A stretch of 64,000 nucleotides of DNA from Paulinella micropora (GCA_019918135.1 WBZZ01000121.1:118501-182500); one strand, 5' to 3'; positions 48,951 through 61,400 are shown, counted from the first letter of the stretch. Notes: a model not told the origin generated them from the sequence alone. Program-made: numbers and translations.

Positions 48951-51900
48951 TGGGTGTGCCGCAGCCAGTTTCAACTGGCTGGAGCCAGCGCGGCTACTGT
49001 TCGGAGGCTCAATCTTCAGGTCCAACTCCACGTTGGTAGGGGCGTCTCTCTTCATCAATTTTCTGCTCTTGCCCTTGTTAAAAATCGGCTTCACCCAGGC
49101 GCAAAACCCACCGGGATAATCATCTTCTGCCTTTCTCAGCATCTTGGCATTTCTGTCGTTGAGCCTGATTGGTTTGTCTGGATGGTTTCGAACCAGCACA
49201 ACAGCGCTCGCGCCGTTTTTCTTGTGCTCTCGTAAATGGGTATAAAATAGGATTGCTGCCCACTCATCATTCTGGGTTACAGAAATCGCGTTGGCAATGG
49301 TGGGCTGCCCTTTGATGGCACAACTGCCTGTAGATGGCCCGAAGACGCATATGCTCTGTCCAGCGGCCAGTTTCATGTTCACGGCTCCAAAAATCCAGAA
49401 CCTGTGCAGAACAGACTCGCCTTGTTGATGATACACAGATATCTCTCGAACACCTTCTCTTCGCAATCTGAGAACAACATGCAAGTCTGCACGAAACAAG
49501 CCGCGCAACGATTTCATCGCGTTGTTTGTTGTGTGTAGTAATACAAACCCGAGGTTCAAGCCAGACCACGTTCCTTCTCGATAACCCATGATGGGATAGC
49601 TGCTTGGGGGAAGACTTAAGATTTCTCTCGATCGCTCCCTGTGGTTCTTGGGCGGCAGGCGGGTGTCGGCGCAAGTTAACCACTGCACTTTGTTCCCCTG
49701 CGCTTGGAACTGTTTCACCAATGCTTTTAACGGCGATTTTTCCTTTGCCAAGCCAACTTCAAACCACTTGGGATTGTATTCCTCGCGTTGAGCATCAGAT
49801 GCGATAACAATAGGGTCGTAGTTGACAAGCTTGTCTTTGGTCCGCATCCAATCGGTGCACAGCTCTTCTTCTGCAACGAGTGATCTGCCTTGCTTAAACT
49901 CAGCTCTTGCCACGCGGTCTGTTAAAACTTTGTTTATGCCGCAGTGTCCATTGAAAGCAAGGATCGACGGAGCTGGCAGCTCTCTGCTGTAACAAGCGCA
50001 GTGCACCTGAACACTAGAAAGGACAGTCTCATCTTGATTGGGAAAAGCCTCAGCAAACCGCCTAACTAACGGGAGCTTCTTGAAGTCTCCTTCGTTCCTG
50101 GGCATGTTGCCCTGTATTAGCTCAACTGCTTCCTTGAGTTCCACAGTTACTGCTTTGGTCCCTTCTTTGTCATGCAACGTGTAAGTAACCAAAGCTAAGA
50201 AAATATCGCCATTGGGGCTCGTAAGCTGCATCATTTTCAAGGCTTGCGCAGGTGTGTTATAGGCCTTGTATAGGTCGATCGAATGACCTGCCACTTTTCT
50301 GGTGATTGAGTTTACAGAGAACATGTGCACCGGGCTAGCCAGTGGATCCCAGAGGAAGAGCGTTTTGGTCAGGATTTCCGAGTACGCTTCCATCTTCGCG
50401 CGCACTGAGGTATGGTACACCAACGCGGGCTTGAACCTAGAGAGGATCTGGTGAAACAGAGCACGTACGTCGTCTAAGGGCGCGACTCCTGGGCCAAAGA
50501 CTCGGATTTCGATGCGCCCAATCCCACAGTCCCTCATGCGCTGGTCCTTAAAAGCAGCTCGGACGCGTGGGTTTGTGCTGAAGACGAAATCTTGCAGGCG
50601 ATGTCCTACATTTTTTATGACAGATTCCACCTCAAACATGTTGATATCTTTTCCATATATTTTCGGCTCCACTTTGCATCCACGCCACCAAAGCCGAAAG
50701 GTAAAGCAGTGGAGGCCGTTCGCCTCTTCCCTTCGGACCAGATAAAGGGTATCACCCAGCTCCATATCCGTTCCATTCCTCTTTCTTGTTGAATTACTGT
50801 AGTTTTCAGGAACATCATGGTAACCGTAAGGTGCATGCTCTATCTTGAAGCCTTCTCTCTGAAGGCGTTCGAGAAAAGAATTAAGGGAAAAACCCGGCTG
50901 CATTGTGTAATCAACACTTTGGATATAGATTTTTTCCCTCCTCCAAATCGGCGCCATCTGGCGCAGACTTGCAAAGACAACCTTGTCCTCGTGCTGAGTC
51001 GCGTTGGGCACGTTTTTGATTCTCAAATCCTGCTTGAAATCAGCCGACGGCTCGAGAGCCCGGTCGCTTGCATTTGGACGACTCAAACCGTGCTTGCGTT
51101 CAATTTGCAGAGCCACATCGCTTAGCCCTCGCTTACGGCAAGCCTTGCCGAATCCAGCCGCAATCGCCACCTTGGTATCTTCGATATCCTCTGAAGCTGA
51201 TTTTCCCTTTAGGTCTTCCTGACTCTTCAGGTATCGTAACCCGAAGCCATCGCAAAACATACCAGGGTGCACGTAAAGATCCGTCTCCCTCGGCACGTCA
51301 CTCCCATACTTGTTCCAATTGAGGGTTGCTGTGTCCGGGAGCGAAAAACGAAGAGCTAATTTGTACATTAGGCCCTTGTATTTGCAGCCGTCAAGCTCGG
51401 GCAAGGAAATACTTACATCTGGCTGAAGCAATTGTCTTTGGTACGCCTTCGCATCCAATGGGGGCTCGGGATTCTCGGGAGGTGGGGGTGTCTGATCAGA
51501 GGAACTGCTGGCCCCTGTGTGCAAGGGTTCTGCCACCTTTTGGCGCTTCTTCGCGGGGGACGGGGGGGGGGGGGGGGGGGGGGGGGGGCGAGCACCAGGG
51601 CGCACAGATAGCGCCAATCTTTGCGTTGGTCTCCTTGTCAAAAGTAAAGACCTTCCTTTCCTTACCTTTTGAAAAGCAGGCAGGACTATTACAAGTGAGG
51701 AGGACATCACCTCCGCTTGTAACTGTCGCACCAGCACCATCGCTGCTTTTGTGTTGCTGGCCTAGCGGAACCAGCTCCTGATGCACACAGCTGTGCTCCT
51801 CCCGGAACGTGATGGAAAGCTTTACTATGATGCCTTGGCTAGTCGGCGTGATGTCTTGTGTAACCACCTGCGCCGGCACAACAAGGCATGATTGTAAAGC

Positions 51901-52928
51901 TTCCTGCGCCGAGCTTGGCAAAAGCAAACAAGCCGGCTGGAGTTTCGACTGTACCTTGGCTTGCGCGGGTAGCTTCAAGCCCGTCCTGATCTTCTCGGTC
52001 AAGTTAAATGCCATGCTTTCTGGAGCGGTAGCACCTGCGAATATATTATTTCATGTGCTTTGTTGTGGAAAATGAATACAGTTGAGATAGCGTGCCCGTC
52101 CCCCCTCCCCCCCCCCCCCTGTGCCCCCACCCGCCCATCCACCCACCCCTCTGAGTCTGGTAGCATGGCTTTTACCATCTTCCAGCGGTGGCGCTATCCG
52201 CGTGCTTGCCTTTAGTTTCCTGTTCGGCTGTGTCGGACCCGCCGCCGGGTAGGTAGGGATATAATTGAATTACACTATCGATCCCGATTCCATATTTTGT
52301 CAACGTTAACGTTCCTTCTTCAAGGGGTCTTCCATTGAAGACGAGGAATTGTTTATCCACGGGGATGGCCTCCTTGTCCTCGATAGCTTTTTGCAAGACT
52401 CCAATCGAGTCTGAAGGGTCCATGCACAAGCTGATGATTCTAGAGCCCGGTACGCTGACAAACACGGAGATGCTGCCACCTAAGTTGCAGGGAGGACAAA
52501 CGGATTGAGTGCAAGGATGGACAATACAATAGAAGCACTCCCGCCTAACCCTAACCCCAACATAAACACTCCCGCTTACCATTCTTGGGTGACTGCGGCG
52601 CGTTCCGCGCGCGAAGTTTTGACGTCCACTCAGGGTAGGGATTTGCGCGACGCCGTGAAGAAACTGCGCAAGGCGCTTCCTTGACAGACTCAGACTCGTC
52701 GTCTGAGAACTCATCCCACTCAATCTTTTCCCCCTCTGAGTCTGGAGACAGAAGACGCCGCTTGCGCTCATCCCACTCCATCTTTCCTCCCTCTGAGTCT
52801 GGAGACAGAAGACGCCGCTTGCGCCCACCACTGCCAGCTAAAAATAAGGACACAGACATACACGCAACACAATCGGCTTATTCAAAGCGTAGTCTCCTAC
52901 CTGATGAAGAGGGGCCGTCCTGGCTCAT
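48950..52928 (-). CDS. Ubiquitin-like-domain large protein, right-arm copy
   Basis: Same gene as 39366-43442. The ATG at 52928 starts exon 1, followed by the KRRLLSPDSEG exon and the Ubl exon; at the end of the Ubl exon this arm has an extra base (reads SATAGRW then stop) unless the splice shifts. The large exon is open without interruption from at least 51740 to the Ser tract, including a Tyr where the left arm has a stop. The about 800-aa central region has short recurring aromatic/basic motifs (LWWRGCKVEPKIYG, FRADLHVVLRLRREG, HRFWIFGAVNMKL) but no domain I recognise. The 3' end is lost: the frame passes from the Ser tract into the polymerase relic at about 48870. Either arm could be ancestral; the central region is better preserved here. 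Confidence 0.65.
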
Positions 52929-54049
52929 CGTGAATGAAAGATCCACGTTTTCTCTTGGAAAAGCTATATACAAAGACATGCAGCAGGATGGCAGATGTTG
53001 CGCTTGCAACACGAAGCAGTACTGAAATATTAGTATATTAACTACTATAATAATCAAAGAAAATCTTGCGAGCTCCTCTTCTCTTTCCCTCCCTCCCCCC
53101 CCCCCCCCTCCTCTCACCCTCCTATCCCCCTCCTCTCCTCCGTTTCTCTGCAGCGCATTTTTCATTTCCTCCCACTTTCCTGATTCTCGTCACACATTTT
53201 ATATCCCCCCTGCCCCTCCCCCCCCCCCCCCCCCCCCCCCCCCGTCCGCCCAGCATGTTTGCCTCTGGCGTTCGCCCCTCGTTCCCTCTGTCCCCCTCCC
53301 CCCCCCCCCCCCCCTTCTCCCTGTTCCCAGCCGAGCATATTCATTCCCTTCCTCTCTTTCCCTTCCTCTTTCTCCTCTCAGTCAAAACTCTTTTGCGCGA
53401 CAGACAGAAGCTCGGTGTGCATGGCTTGATGTAGGACCAGATGTGTGTGGCCTGTCCCGGGCCAGCACAGACGCTTGAGCACACGCTGCAGACTCACACT
53501 AAGCGCAGGCACATGCCAAGCACGCACAGGCTTACATGCAGCAGAGACACATGCAGAGCAAGACAAAGATACACGCAGCACACTCTCACCACAGACACGC
53601 GCACGCCGCATACTCCCACACGCAGCACAGACACACGCCATGTACGCACAGATATACACGCAGCACACTCCCACACGCAGCAACGACAGACAGACCACAA
53701 GTAGGGACGGACACACGCCATGCACTCCCAGACATACACGCAGCACACTCTCACACACCAGACACGAGCACAGTCTCTCACACACACTGCACAGACGCAC
53801 ACGCAGCAAAACGAAGAACGAACCTTTTTTCCATGATTGTTCTGGTCTTGAAGTCGTTTGCTCCTTCTTCGCGGCACCACCCTATAAATTTATTCATATA
53901 TGTTTCTGGTTATCGATGAAAAAACATACAAACCACCCAGCTACCTATGCGCAGAATGGCAGGATTGTATGTACAACCTACACTGTGCCTATGTTTCATT
54001 GTAGCAGCAGTAGTAGCAACAGTAGAATCAACGCTACTGCTGCAAGGAA

Positions 54050-54136
54050 ACTACTATAGGTATTACTATAGCACAGTTATCTTTTTATATAAAATAAGGC
54101 TATTTTCATATAAATTCGTCTTACTATTAATTTCAT
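54050..54136. other. AT-rich spacer
   Basis: Short sequence between the palindrome arm and the duplicated block. Nothing recognised. Confidence 0.5.
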
Positions 54137-55356
54137 CGCTGCACGCCCTTGACGGGGGGGGGGGCCACCACGTAGCTGTAGGGAGAGGCTTTCAAAACAT
54201 ACCTACAACAAAGAAGGGGGGGGGGGGGTGTTGGTTGTATCAGTTGTAAGGAAGGGGGGGGGGGACCCAGGGTAGAAAAGCTTGCTCAAATCCGTGCCCC
54301 CACCCTGGTTGATCATGAAGTGGGCCCAGCCGTCCCCCAGTAGAAGCAGCACTCGAAACCCTCGATGACCGGAGGCCTTGGTGGCCTCAGTCTCCTCAAA
54401 CATGGTTATGCACGCCACGTGAAGATCGTGGTCGTAGGGGGGGCGCTGGATGCGGAAGTAGTACCGCGGGGTGGCCTGCACGACCTTGGAATACATTCTG
54501 AACGTGACCCACAAGACAAAAGTGCCTTGGATGGGCTCAGCCTGCAAACCAAAACATATAATGTGTGTGTGTGTGTGGTTGGGGGGTGGGGGGGGGGGGG
54601 GGGGGAGGGGGGGGGAGGGAGAGAGAGAGAGAGACCCGCCCCCATGCCTTCTTAGAAAAGTTGGCACGTTGCAGCATGCACCCCAGGCCCGCGTGGTAGG
54701 CTTTGTACGAGATAGTTTCACGGGTATCCACGATCTCGGGCAGGTTTTGGGGATCGAGCCCCAACATGGCGCACGCTACTGTATCTATGTCTACAAACCC
54801 TGCGTCTACCACTCTCTCAGTCGCACGCACTACCGCCACCCCCGCTGCCTTTAGCATTTTTACATGCTTATGAAATGGGTGGTTGCTGAAATCAGCGGAA
54901 ATTTTCATCTCACCCGTAAATTGAGCACCGGACTTGAAGGGAATTAGTTTTTGGAATGCGCGAATAAAATCTCTCCGCCACATGTCATCATTGGATGAAG
55001 TAGGTAAACGCATCAAACCATCAAGAATGCTTGTGTCGTTATTATCTTTTTTTTGGTTTGGGGGGGGGGGGGCGTGGTGGAGGTGTGGTTTGCTGTGAGT
55101 GTGGTTTGTAGAGTGGGGTTTTGTTCCTCTCTCTCTTCTCAAACTCGGACGCTCCCTCCACACCCTCAAAAAACTCTCTCACACTCAACCACAGTTCCTC
55201 CACAGTCTCCCAATAGGGCCTATCTCTCTCCTGTTCTGGCCAGCCTATCCCCCAGGACTCTAAATCGTTCGTCATCTTGGTGCGAAGACGAGATCGCGCC
55301 GCCTTCTCCTGCCTCGTCATCTCCGGGGTGGCCTTGCGCTCTTCCTTGCCAGACAT
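54137..55356 (-). pseudogene. Three-exon unknown gene, first copy, truncated in its last exon
   Basis: Same gene as 58460-59891. Exon 1 55356-54636, exon 2 54541-54267, exon 3 from 54202 but cut after about 22 codons by the duplication edge at 54137, so the C-terminal about 65 residues are missing. A C-run in exon 1 (about 55060-55072) also shifts frame. Confidence 0.6.
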
Positions 55357-56481
55357 GGCCTGCCCAAACACAAGATTTTGTGCAAACGCCACAAAAACAT
55401 AACAGAAATGCAGAAAGCAAGCTTGGACACCAGCAGCAAAGCAAAAACAGCAAGCAGCAACAACAGGAAAGACGTATGACAGACAGAGAGAGCACGAAAA
55501 GCAGAAAAGACAAAACACAAAAAAAAAAACAAAGAACGAATGCATATTTGGAAGGGAAGATATGCATGGCGCATGTGATTATGGCGTGAGTTCATGAACC
55601 CTACCTCTAACCTAAGAGAAAATGCGTTGTATTGTGATGCAGCGTGTGTAATATGGTCAAACGCAATTAGATGCATCAAAACAAAAACGAAATCAGTAAG
55701 TGCACACTGGACCCCCCCCCCCCATCACAGCGAAAACGAACACAAAACGCCTCATGCCAAGCATTTCGTCAACACACAACTTGTATAGGATAAAAATCCA
55801 CAAACAATTGCGAAAAGCAACACTCAGGGGCAACAGATGGAAAAAAAAAGCATGGCAGCACAGCAACAGAAGCATCAATTGCAAAGTGTCGGTGCATAGC
55901 GAAAGAAGCACATGAACTCACAGTTTTTTGTGCAAAAGTGAACAAAAACACTACAGGAACACATTGCAACACAAAACAAAACAAAATGTAATGAATAGAC
56001 AACAGACTCAACACAAACATCATGTGGGGTAGAGGTCCGCACAAAAAGCACACAACACACCCAAACACTGTCAATTTAGCAAGGGGAAAAGGGGGGATTT
56101 GTGTGGAACCCAAGTGTTATGTGTGGGAAAGTAGAATATGCATGAATTGTGGTATTTGGTAAAGTGGGGACAACACAAACACAGAAAAACAAGCATGAAC
56201 ACAGCGTTGCTTCCTCAAGTCAGAGGAATTCTTGTCGACGGGCTGCCAAAAAAAATGCACAAAGAAATAGACTGCCCGGCTATGTAACGAAAAACCATGG
56301 AAAAGCACGGTAAATACGAGGCACAACTTTTCCCAACTTTAAATCAATGGTTTGTCAAGACTACTTACCATTTTTTCAAACCGATTGAAGATTCTGAATG
56401 CTAGTCACTTGAACTTTAATCTAGTAAATTTTGATGACTCGAATGGCAAAGCCGACACTAATGAACAGGAGTGGGCCATGA
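55357..56481. other. Intergenic, A/C-rich, no gene recognised
   Basis: Upstream of the unknown gene. Low-complexity ACAAAAACAC-type sequence with short poly-C and poly-A runs. Repeated as 59892-61020. ORFs here are cysteine/phenylalanine-rich shadows. Confidence 0.5.
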
Positions 56482-56503
56482 AATTACATATGCATATGTA
56501 ATT
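56482..56503. repeat. 22-bp perfect palindrome at the duplication junction
   Basis: AATTACATATG|CATATGTAATT, with outer arms CACTAATGAACA (56456-56467) and TGTTCATTAGTG (56507-56518). The duplicated block ends exactly at the palindrome centre. Confidence 0.8.
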
Positions 56504-56518
56504 CTATGTTCATTAGTG

Positions 56519-56934
56519 CCTATGAAAACGGAGGCAAAATAAACGCATTGAGTTTTTGTCCTTTTTCTACACGCCTTTTTTTTATTGCAAAGAGCACATC
56601 TGCATCTTGTCCTCACGATAAAAAACTTTTGAATTTGAATTCAATTTCTAGTGTTAACGGTAATATGTATTTATTAAAAAATTACTTTTTTTTTATAAGG
56701 TAAGAGGGTGTCAAAAATTGATGGGGACAAGTTCAAGATGCGAGCTTTCTAAATATATAAACCTTTTTTTAAACGGCCTTCTGGTTTAAAAGGGGATTTT
56801 CCCTGGAGTTTGTGTACTTTTGGGTCTTTTTACACTAAAAAATGTTCAGGCCGGGCCAGGGCAGACATCAATTTTTTTGGTTGCCTATCGAATTTTTTCA
56901 GCTTTTTTTGTCGAGTGTTGAGAGGGCGCCATTC
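56519..56934. promoter_or_regulatory. AT-rich upstream region of the gene at 56935
   Basis: AT-rich with several T-runs, an ATATATAAA at about 56752-56760 and the pyrimidine-rich TTTTTTCAGC at about 56891-56901. Promoter and possible leader intron. Confidence 0.3.
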
Positions 56935-58080
56935 ATGCCTTCCACGAAGAAAAGGACATCTTGGAGCCGCAACAAGGGTGGGGACAAAAATTCGAACAGA
57001 TCCGAACAGACAATTCGTAACCAAGCCAGGGCTGAAAAAAAAACAGAAGCTTGACGACGTAATCTATGTGCAAGAGCAGCGAGAAAAAGACCCTTCGTAC
57101 GGCAGGGAAACCGGAGTTGTTTTTGAGCCACCGCCCACAACCCAGGGGCCACAGACCGAGTCTCTTTTCTATAACGTTAGAATAGATTACGATCCAAAAA
57201 ATCCCCCCTCCAGACACAACATTTTCAACCTGCTTAGTGCAAAAACTATCTCTACATGGCATGATGCTCATCCAACTGCTGCTTCTGATTCTGCTTCTGT
57301 TGATGCTAAGCCTGTGCGTGTGAGATGGAATGCTGCCTTTGATGGTGAGGGTGAGGGGATTGTTTGCGATAAATATGACACACAATATGATACTGTGATT
57401 GTTTGTCGTGTTCCACGCACTCGAAAGAAAGACGCAGAGACATCGAGTAGAGTCACAGACTGGCAGAGAAAGAAGAGAGTAGGTCAGGCAGTTAGCTTGT
57501 TTAGGCAGTGTGTGTCAGACGAGTATCAGATGAGTGAGGAGGAGGCGTGTGAGTACGATGATATGTACAAAGAGATGGTAAAAGACTACCACAAAAATCC
57601 TACCGCTGCTGAGATCCAGGACATTGCCTATCAGACTTTGTTGCACATGGATGCAAACGTCATCTCAGACGAGCAAGTCAAAACCTTACTCACTGCTACT
57701 AAGCACCCTTTCCTGTTCGGGCACGATCTAGTTAAGGATAGAAAAGCCCTTACCGCTGTCGTAGACGAGAAATACAAACTCCATTTAAACCGAGAGGGGA
57801 CTTCCGCCTCTGCCGACGTTGGTGCAGTGTTAGAGTGGTTGGAGGATGGTTGGCGCAAGAAACAGGCAGACCCGAAGGAGCTATGCTTAGCAATTGGAGG
57901 AGACGGGCGAAAGACGGGGGCAACGTTGAACTCCGTGCTCTGGGCCATGAAAAGTTTTGCTCTAGATGATAATCGTAACTTAATTCCGGGCGTGCCACAC
58001 CCAACAACACAGGAGGGGATCTTTCCCCTCCTCATCTCCAAGTGTTCTGAGGATTTGCTCGCTCTGAAAGATCACACAGG

Positions 58081-58117
<37 letters not shown>

Positions 58118-58147
58118 CCCCCCCCCCCCCCCCTCTCTGGTTACTAA
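56935..58147 (+). CDS. Unknown protein, about 400 aa, with GGDGRKTG motif (one homopolymer frame break)
   Basis: ATG at 56935, a basic N-terminus (STKKRTSWSRNKGGDKNSNR), a frame break in the A9 run at 57035-57043, then one open frame to 58147. The body is acidic and mostly helical with a charged mid-part (YQMSEEEACEYDDMYKEM). Near the end CLAIGGDGRKTGATLNSVLW looks like a conserved core, but I cannot name a family. The C-terminus is (Ser-Leu)n then Pro, encoded by a CT microsatellite and C-run (58083-58134), suggesting that the true end or a splice site lies before it. There is no signal peptide or TM segment. It lies inside the duplicated unit but in its single-copy part. Confidence 0.5.
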
Positions 58148-58148
58148 G

Positions 58149-58203
58149 GGTTCGATGAGAAAGGGAACCGAGTTATAACATGGTTCACTTTCTCATCGAA
58201 CTC
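58149..58203. repeat. Hairpin with about 21-bp stem just after the stop codon
   Basis: GGTTCGATGAGAAAGGGAACC pairs with GGTTCACTTTCTCATCGAAC across an 11-nt loop. It could be a 3'-end RNA structure or a foldback element end. Confidence 0.6.
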
Positions 58204-58459
58204 GTGCAGCTTTCTCCATCGTTGCTTAGTCAGCTTGAATGGAAGGCAAACTAAACGTTAAGTTCATGTGCCTTTTTCTTAACCTGACGGATTACTCACT
58301 AAAAACTAGTATGATATTAAACGTTTTAATTAAAGTTACATGGCAGTATTACTGAATACATAATAATATTTTTTCTTTAATGAATGAATTAGGAACACTT
58401 CTGTTTGAGTTACAAGAGCTCGAACAGAAGGGTTGGACTTCCGGCAAGACCGGCATTCA
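58204..58459. other. AT-rich intergenic 3' region
   Basis: Between converging genes. Contains AATTAAAG- and TTAAT-type motifs. No gene recognised. Confidence 0.4.
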
Positions 58460-59891
58460 CTACCCTTGCAACCGTGCGGTGACGGTGTCCTTGACCAATG
58501 CGCCCTTGTTGTGCCACTGCAGCCAATTCTCCACCGTTGTAGCGTGGCGCTTGGGGATTTTGAAACCCCCCCGCCTCCCTTGGTGGGACTTGAACTCGTC
58601 GCTTGGGACGAAGCACAGCACGTGATCCTGCCAGCCGCACTGGAGCTTGAAGATCATGCCCTCCCGCTGCACGCCCTTGACGGGGGGGGCCACCACGTAG
58701 CTGTAGGGAGAGGCTTTCAAAACATACCTACAACAAAGAAGGGGGGGGGGGGGTGTTGGTTGTATCAGTTGTAAGGAAGGGGGGGGGGGGACCCAGGGTA
58801 GAAAAGCTTGCTCAAATCCGTGCCCCCACCCTGGTTGATCATGAAGTGGGCCCAGCCGTCCCCCAGTAGAAGCAGCACTCGAAACCCTCGATGACCGGAG
58901 GCCTTGGTGGCCTCAGTCTCCTCAAACATGGTTATGCACGCCACGTGAAGATCGTGGTCGTAGGGGGGGGCGCTGGATGCGGAAGTAGTACCGCGGGGTG
59001 GCCTGCACGACCTTGGAATACATTCTGAACGTGACCCACAAGACAAAAGTGCCTTGGATGGGCTCAGCCTGCAAACCAAAACATATAATGTGTGTGTGTG
59101 TGTGTGGTTGGGGGGTGGGGGGGGGGGGGGGGGGGGGGGGAGGGGGGGGAGGGAGAGAGAGAGAGAGACCCGCCCCCATGCCTTCTTAGAAAAGTTGGCA
59201 CGTTGCAGCATGCACCCCAGGCCCGCGTGGTAGGCTTTGTACGAGATAGTTTCACGGGTATCCACGATCTCGGGCAGGTTTTGGGGATCGAGCCCCAACA
59301 TGGCGCACGCTACTGTATCTATGTCTACAAACCCTGCGTCTACCACTCTCTCAGTCGCACGCACTACCGCCGCCCCCGCTGCCTTTAGCATTTTTACATG
59401 CTTATGAAATGGGTGGTTGCTGAAATCAGCGGAAATTTTCATCTCACCCGTAAATTGAGCACCGGACTTGAAGGGAATTAGTTTTTGGAATGCGCGAATA
59501 AAATCTCTCCGCCACATGTCATCATTGGATGAAGTAGGTAAACGCATCAAACCATCAAGAATGCTTGTGTCGTTATTATCTTTTTTTTGGTTTGGGGGGG
59601 GGGGGGGCGTGGTGGAGGTGTGGTTTGCTGTGAGTGTGGTTTGTAGAGTGGGGTTTTGTTCCTCTCTCTCTTCTCAAACTCGGACGCTCCCTCCACACCC
59701 TCAAAAAACTCTCTCACACTCAACCACAGTTCCTCCACAGTCTCCCAATAGGGCCTATCTCTCTCCTGTTCTGGCCAGCCTATCCCCCAGGACTCTAAAT
59801 CGTTCGTCATCTTGGTGCGAAGACGAGATCGCGCCGCCTTCTCCTGCCTCGTCATCTTCGGGGTGGCCTTGCGCTCTTCCTTGCCAGACAT
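58460..59891 (-). CDS. Three-exon unknown protein, full-length copy
   Basis: Exon 1 59891-59170 (MSGKEERKA..., rich in Glu/Arg/Trp, then SSNDDMWRRDFIRAFQKL and a segment ending SKKAW). Exon 2 59068-58793 (VLWVTFRMYSKVV, HDLHVACITMFEE, GFRVLLLLGDGWAHFM, beta-rich). Exon 3 58727-58460 (SPYSYVVAPPVKG, FKLQCGWQDHVLCFV, ending TARLQG). Phases match at both joins (0 and 2). Both donors are unusual (GG|GTCTCT and GG|GTCCCC), running straight into pyrimidine tracts, while the acceptors (TTTGCAG, TTGTAG) are normal. A C-run in exon 1 (about 59596-59609) shifts the frame. I do not recognise the family; no signal peptide or catalytic motif seen. Confidence 0.55.
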
Positions 59892-61031
59892 GGCCTGCCC
59901 AAACACAAGATTTTGTGCAAACGCCACAAAAACATAACAGAAATGCAGAAAGCAAGCTTGGACACCAGCAGCAAAGCAAAAACAGCAAGCAGCAACAACA
60001 GGAAAGACGTATGACAGACAGAGAGAGCACGAAAAGCAGAAAAGACAAAACACAAAAAAAAAAACAAAGAACGAATGCATATTTGGAAGGGAAGATATGC
60101 ATGGCGCATGTGATTATGGCGTGAGTTCATGAACCCTACCTCTAACCTAAGAGAAAATGCGTTGTATTGTGATGCAGCGTGTGTAATATGGTCAAACGCA
60201 ATTAGATGCATCAAAACAAAAACGAAATCAGTAAGTGCACACTGGACCCCCCCCCCCCCATCACAGCGAAAACGAACACAAAACGCCTCATGCCAAGCAT
60301 TTTGTCAACACACAACTTGTATAGGATAAAAATCCACAAACAATTGCGAAAAGCAACACTCAGGGGCAACAGATGGAAAAAAAAAAGCATGGCAGCACAG
60401 CAACAGAAGCATCAATTGCAAAGTGTCGGTGCATAGCGAAAGAAGCACATGAACTCACAGTTTTTTGTGCAAAAGTGAACAAAAACACTACAGGAACACA
60501 TTGCAACACAAAACAAAACAAAATGTAATGAATAGACAACAGACTCAACACAAACATCATGTGGGGTAGAGGTCCGCACAAAAAGCACACGACACACCCA
60601 AACACGGTCAATTTAGCAAGGGGAAAAGGGGGGATTTGTGTGGAACCCAAGTGTTATGTGTGGGAAAGTAGAATATGCATGAATTGTGGTATTTGGTAAA
60701 GTGGGAACAACACAAACACAGAAAAACAAGCATAAACACAACGTTGCTTCCTCAAGTCAGAGGAATTCTTGTCGACGGGCTGCCAAAAAAAAAATGCACA
60801 AAGAAATAGACTGCCCGGCTATGTAACGAAAAACCATGGAAAAGCAAGGTAAATACGAGGCACAACTTTTCCCAACTTTAAATCAATGGTTTGTCAAGAC
60901 TACTTAACATTTTTTCAAACCGATTGAAGATTCTGAATGCTAGTCACTTGAACTTTAATCTAGTAAATTTTGATGACTCGAATGGCAAAGCCGACACTAA
61001 TGAACAGGAGTGGGCCATGAAATTACATATG
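58665..61031. repeat. Direct repeat copy 2 (about 2.37 kb)
   Basis: Partner of 54137-56492. It ends at AAATTACATATG, directly abutting the TATG microsatellite. Confidence 0.9.
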
Positions 61032-61400
61032 GTATGTATTTATGTATGTATATGTATATATATGTATGTATGTATGTGTATGTATGTGTATGTATGTATG
61101 TATGTATGCATGCATGTATGCATGTATGCATGTATGTATGTACTATGTATGTATGTATGTAGATGATGTATGCATGCATGTATGTATGTATGTAGGTATG
61201 TAGGTATGTATGTATGTATGTATGTAGGTATGTAGGTATGTAGGTATGCAGGTATGTGTGTATGTATGTATGTATGTATGCATGCATGCATGCATGTATG
61301 CATGCATGTATGCATGCATGCATGTATGCATGCATGCATGTATGCATGCATGCATGCATGTACTATGATGTATGTATCTATGTATGTATGTATGTAAATG
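61032..61400. repeat. (TATG)n microsatellite
   Basis: About 370 bp of TATG with TGCA- and TAGG-type variants. Apparent ORFs on both strands (Tyr/Val/Cys/Met and His/Thr/Tyr) are artefacts. Confidence 0.95.

Larger units (their letters stand above)
48872..54049 (-). repeat. Right arm of about 5.2 kb inverted duplication
   Basis: Reverse complement of 38221-43442, with the same gene, minisatellite and homopolymer regions. It ends at GCTGCAAGGAA (54049), where similarity to the left arm stops. Confidence 0.9.
54137..56492. repeat. Direct repeat copy 1 (about 2.36 kb)
   Basis: Nearly identical to 58665-61031, starting at CGCTGCACGCCCTTGACGG and ending at AAATTACATATG. With the 56493-58664 interval it forms a 4528-bp unit whose second copy is partial. 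Confidence 0.9.
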
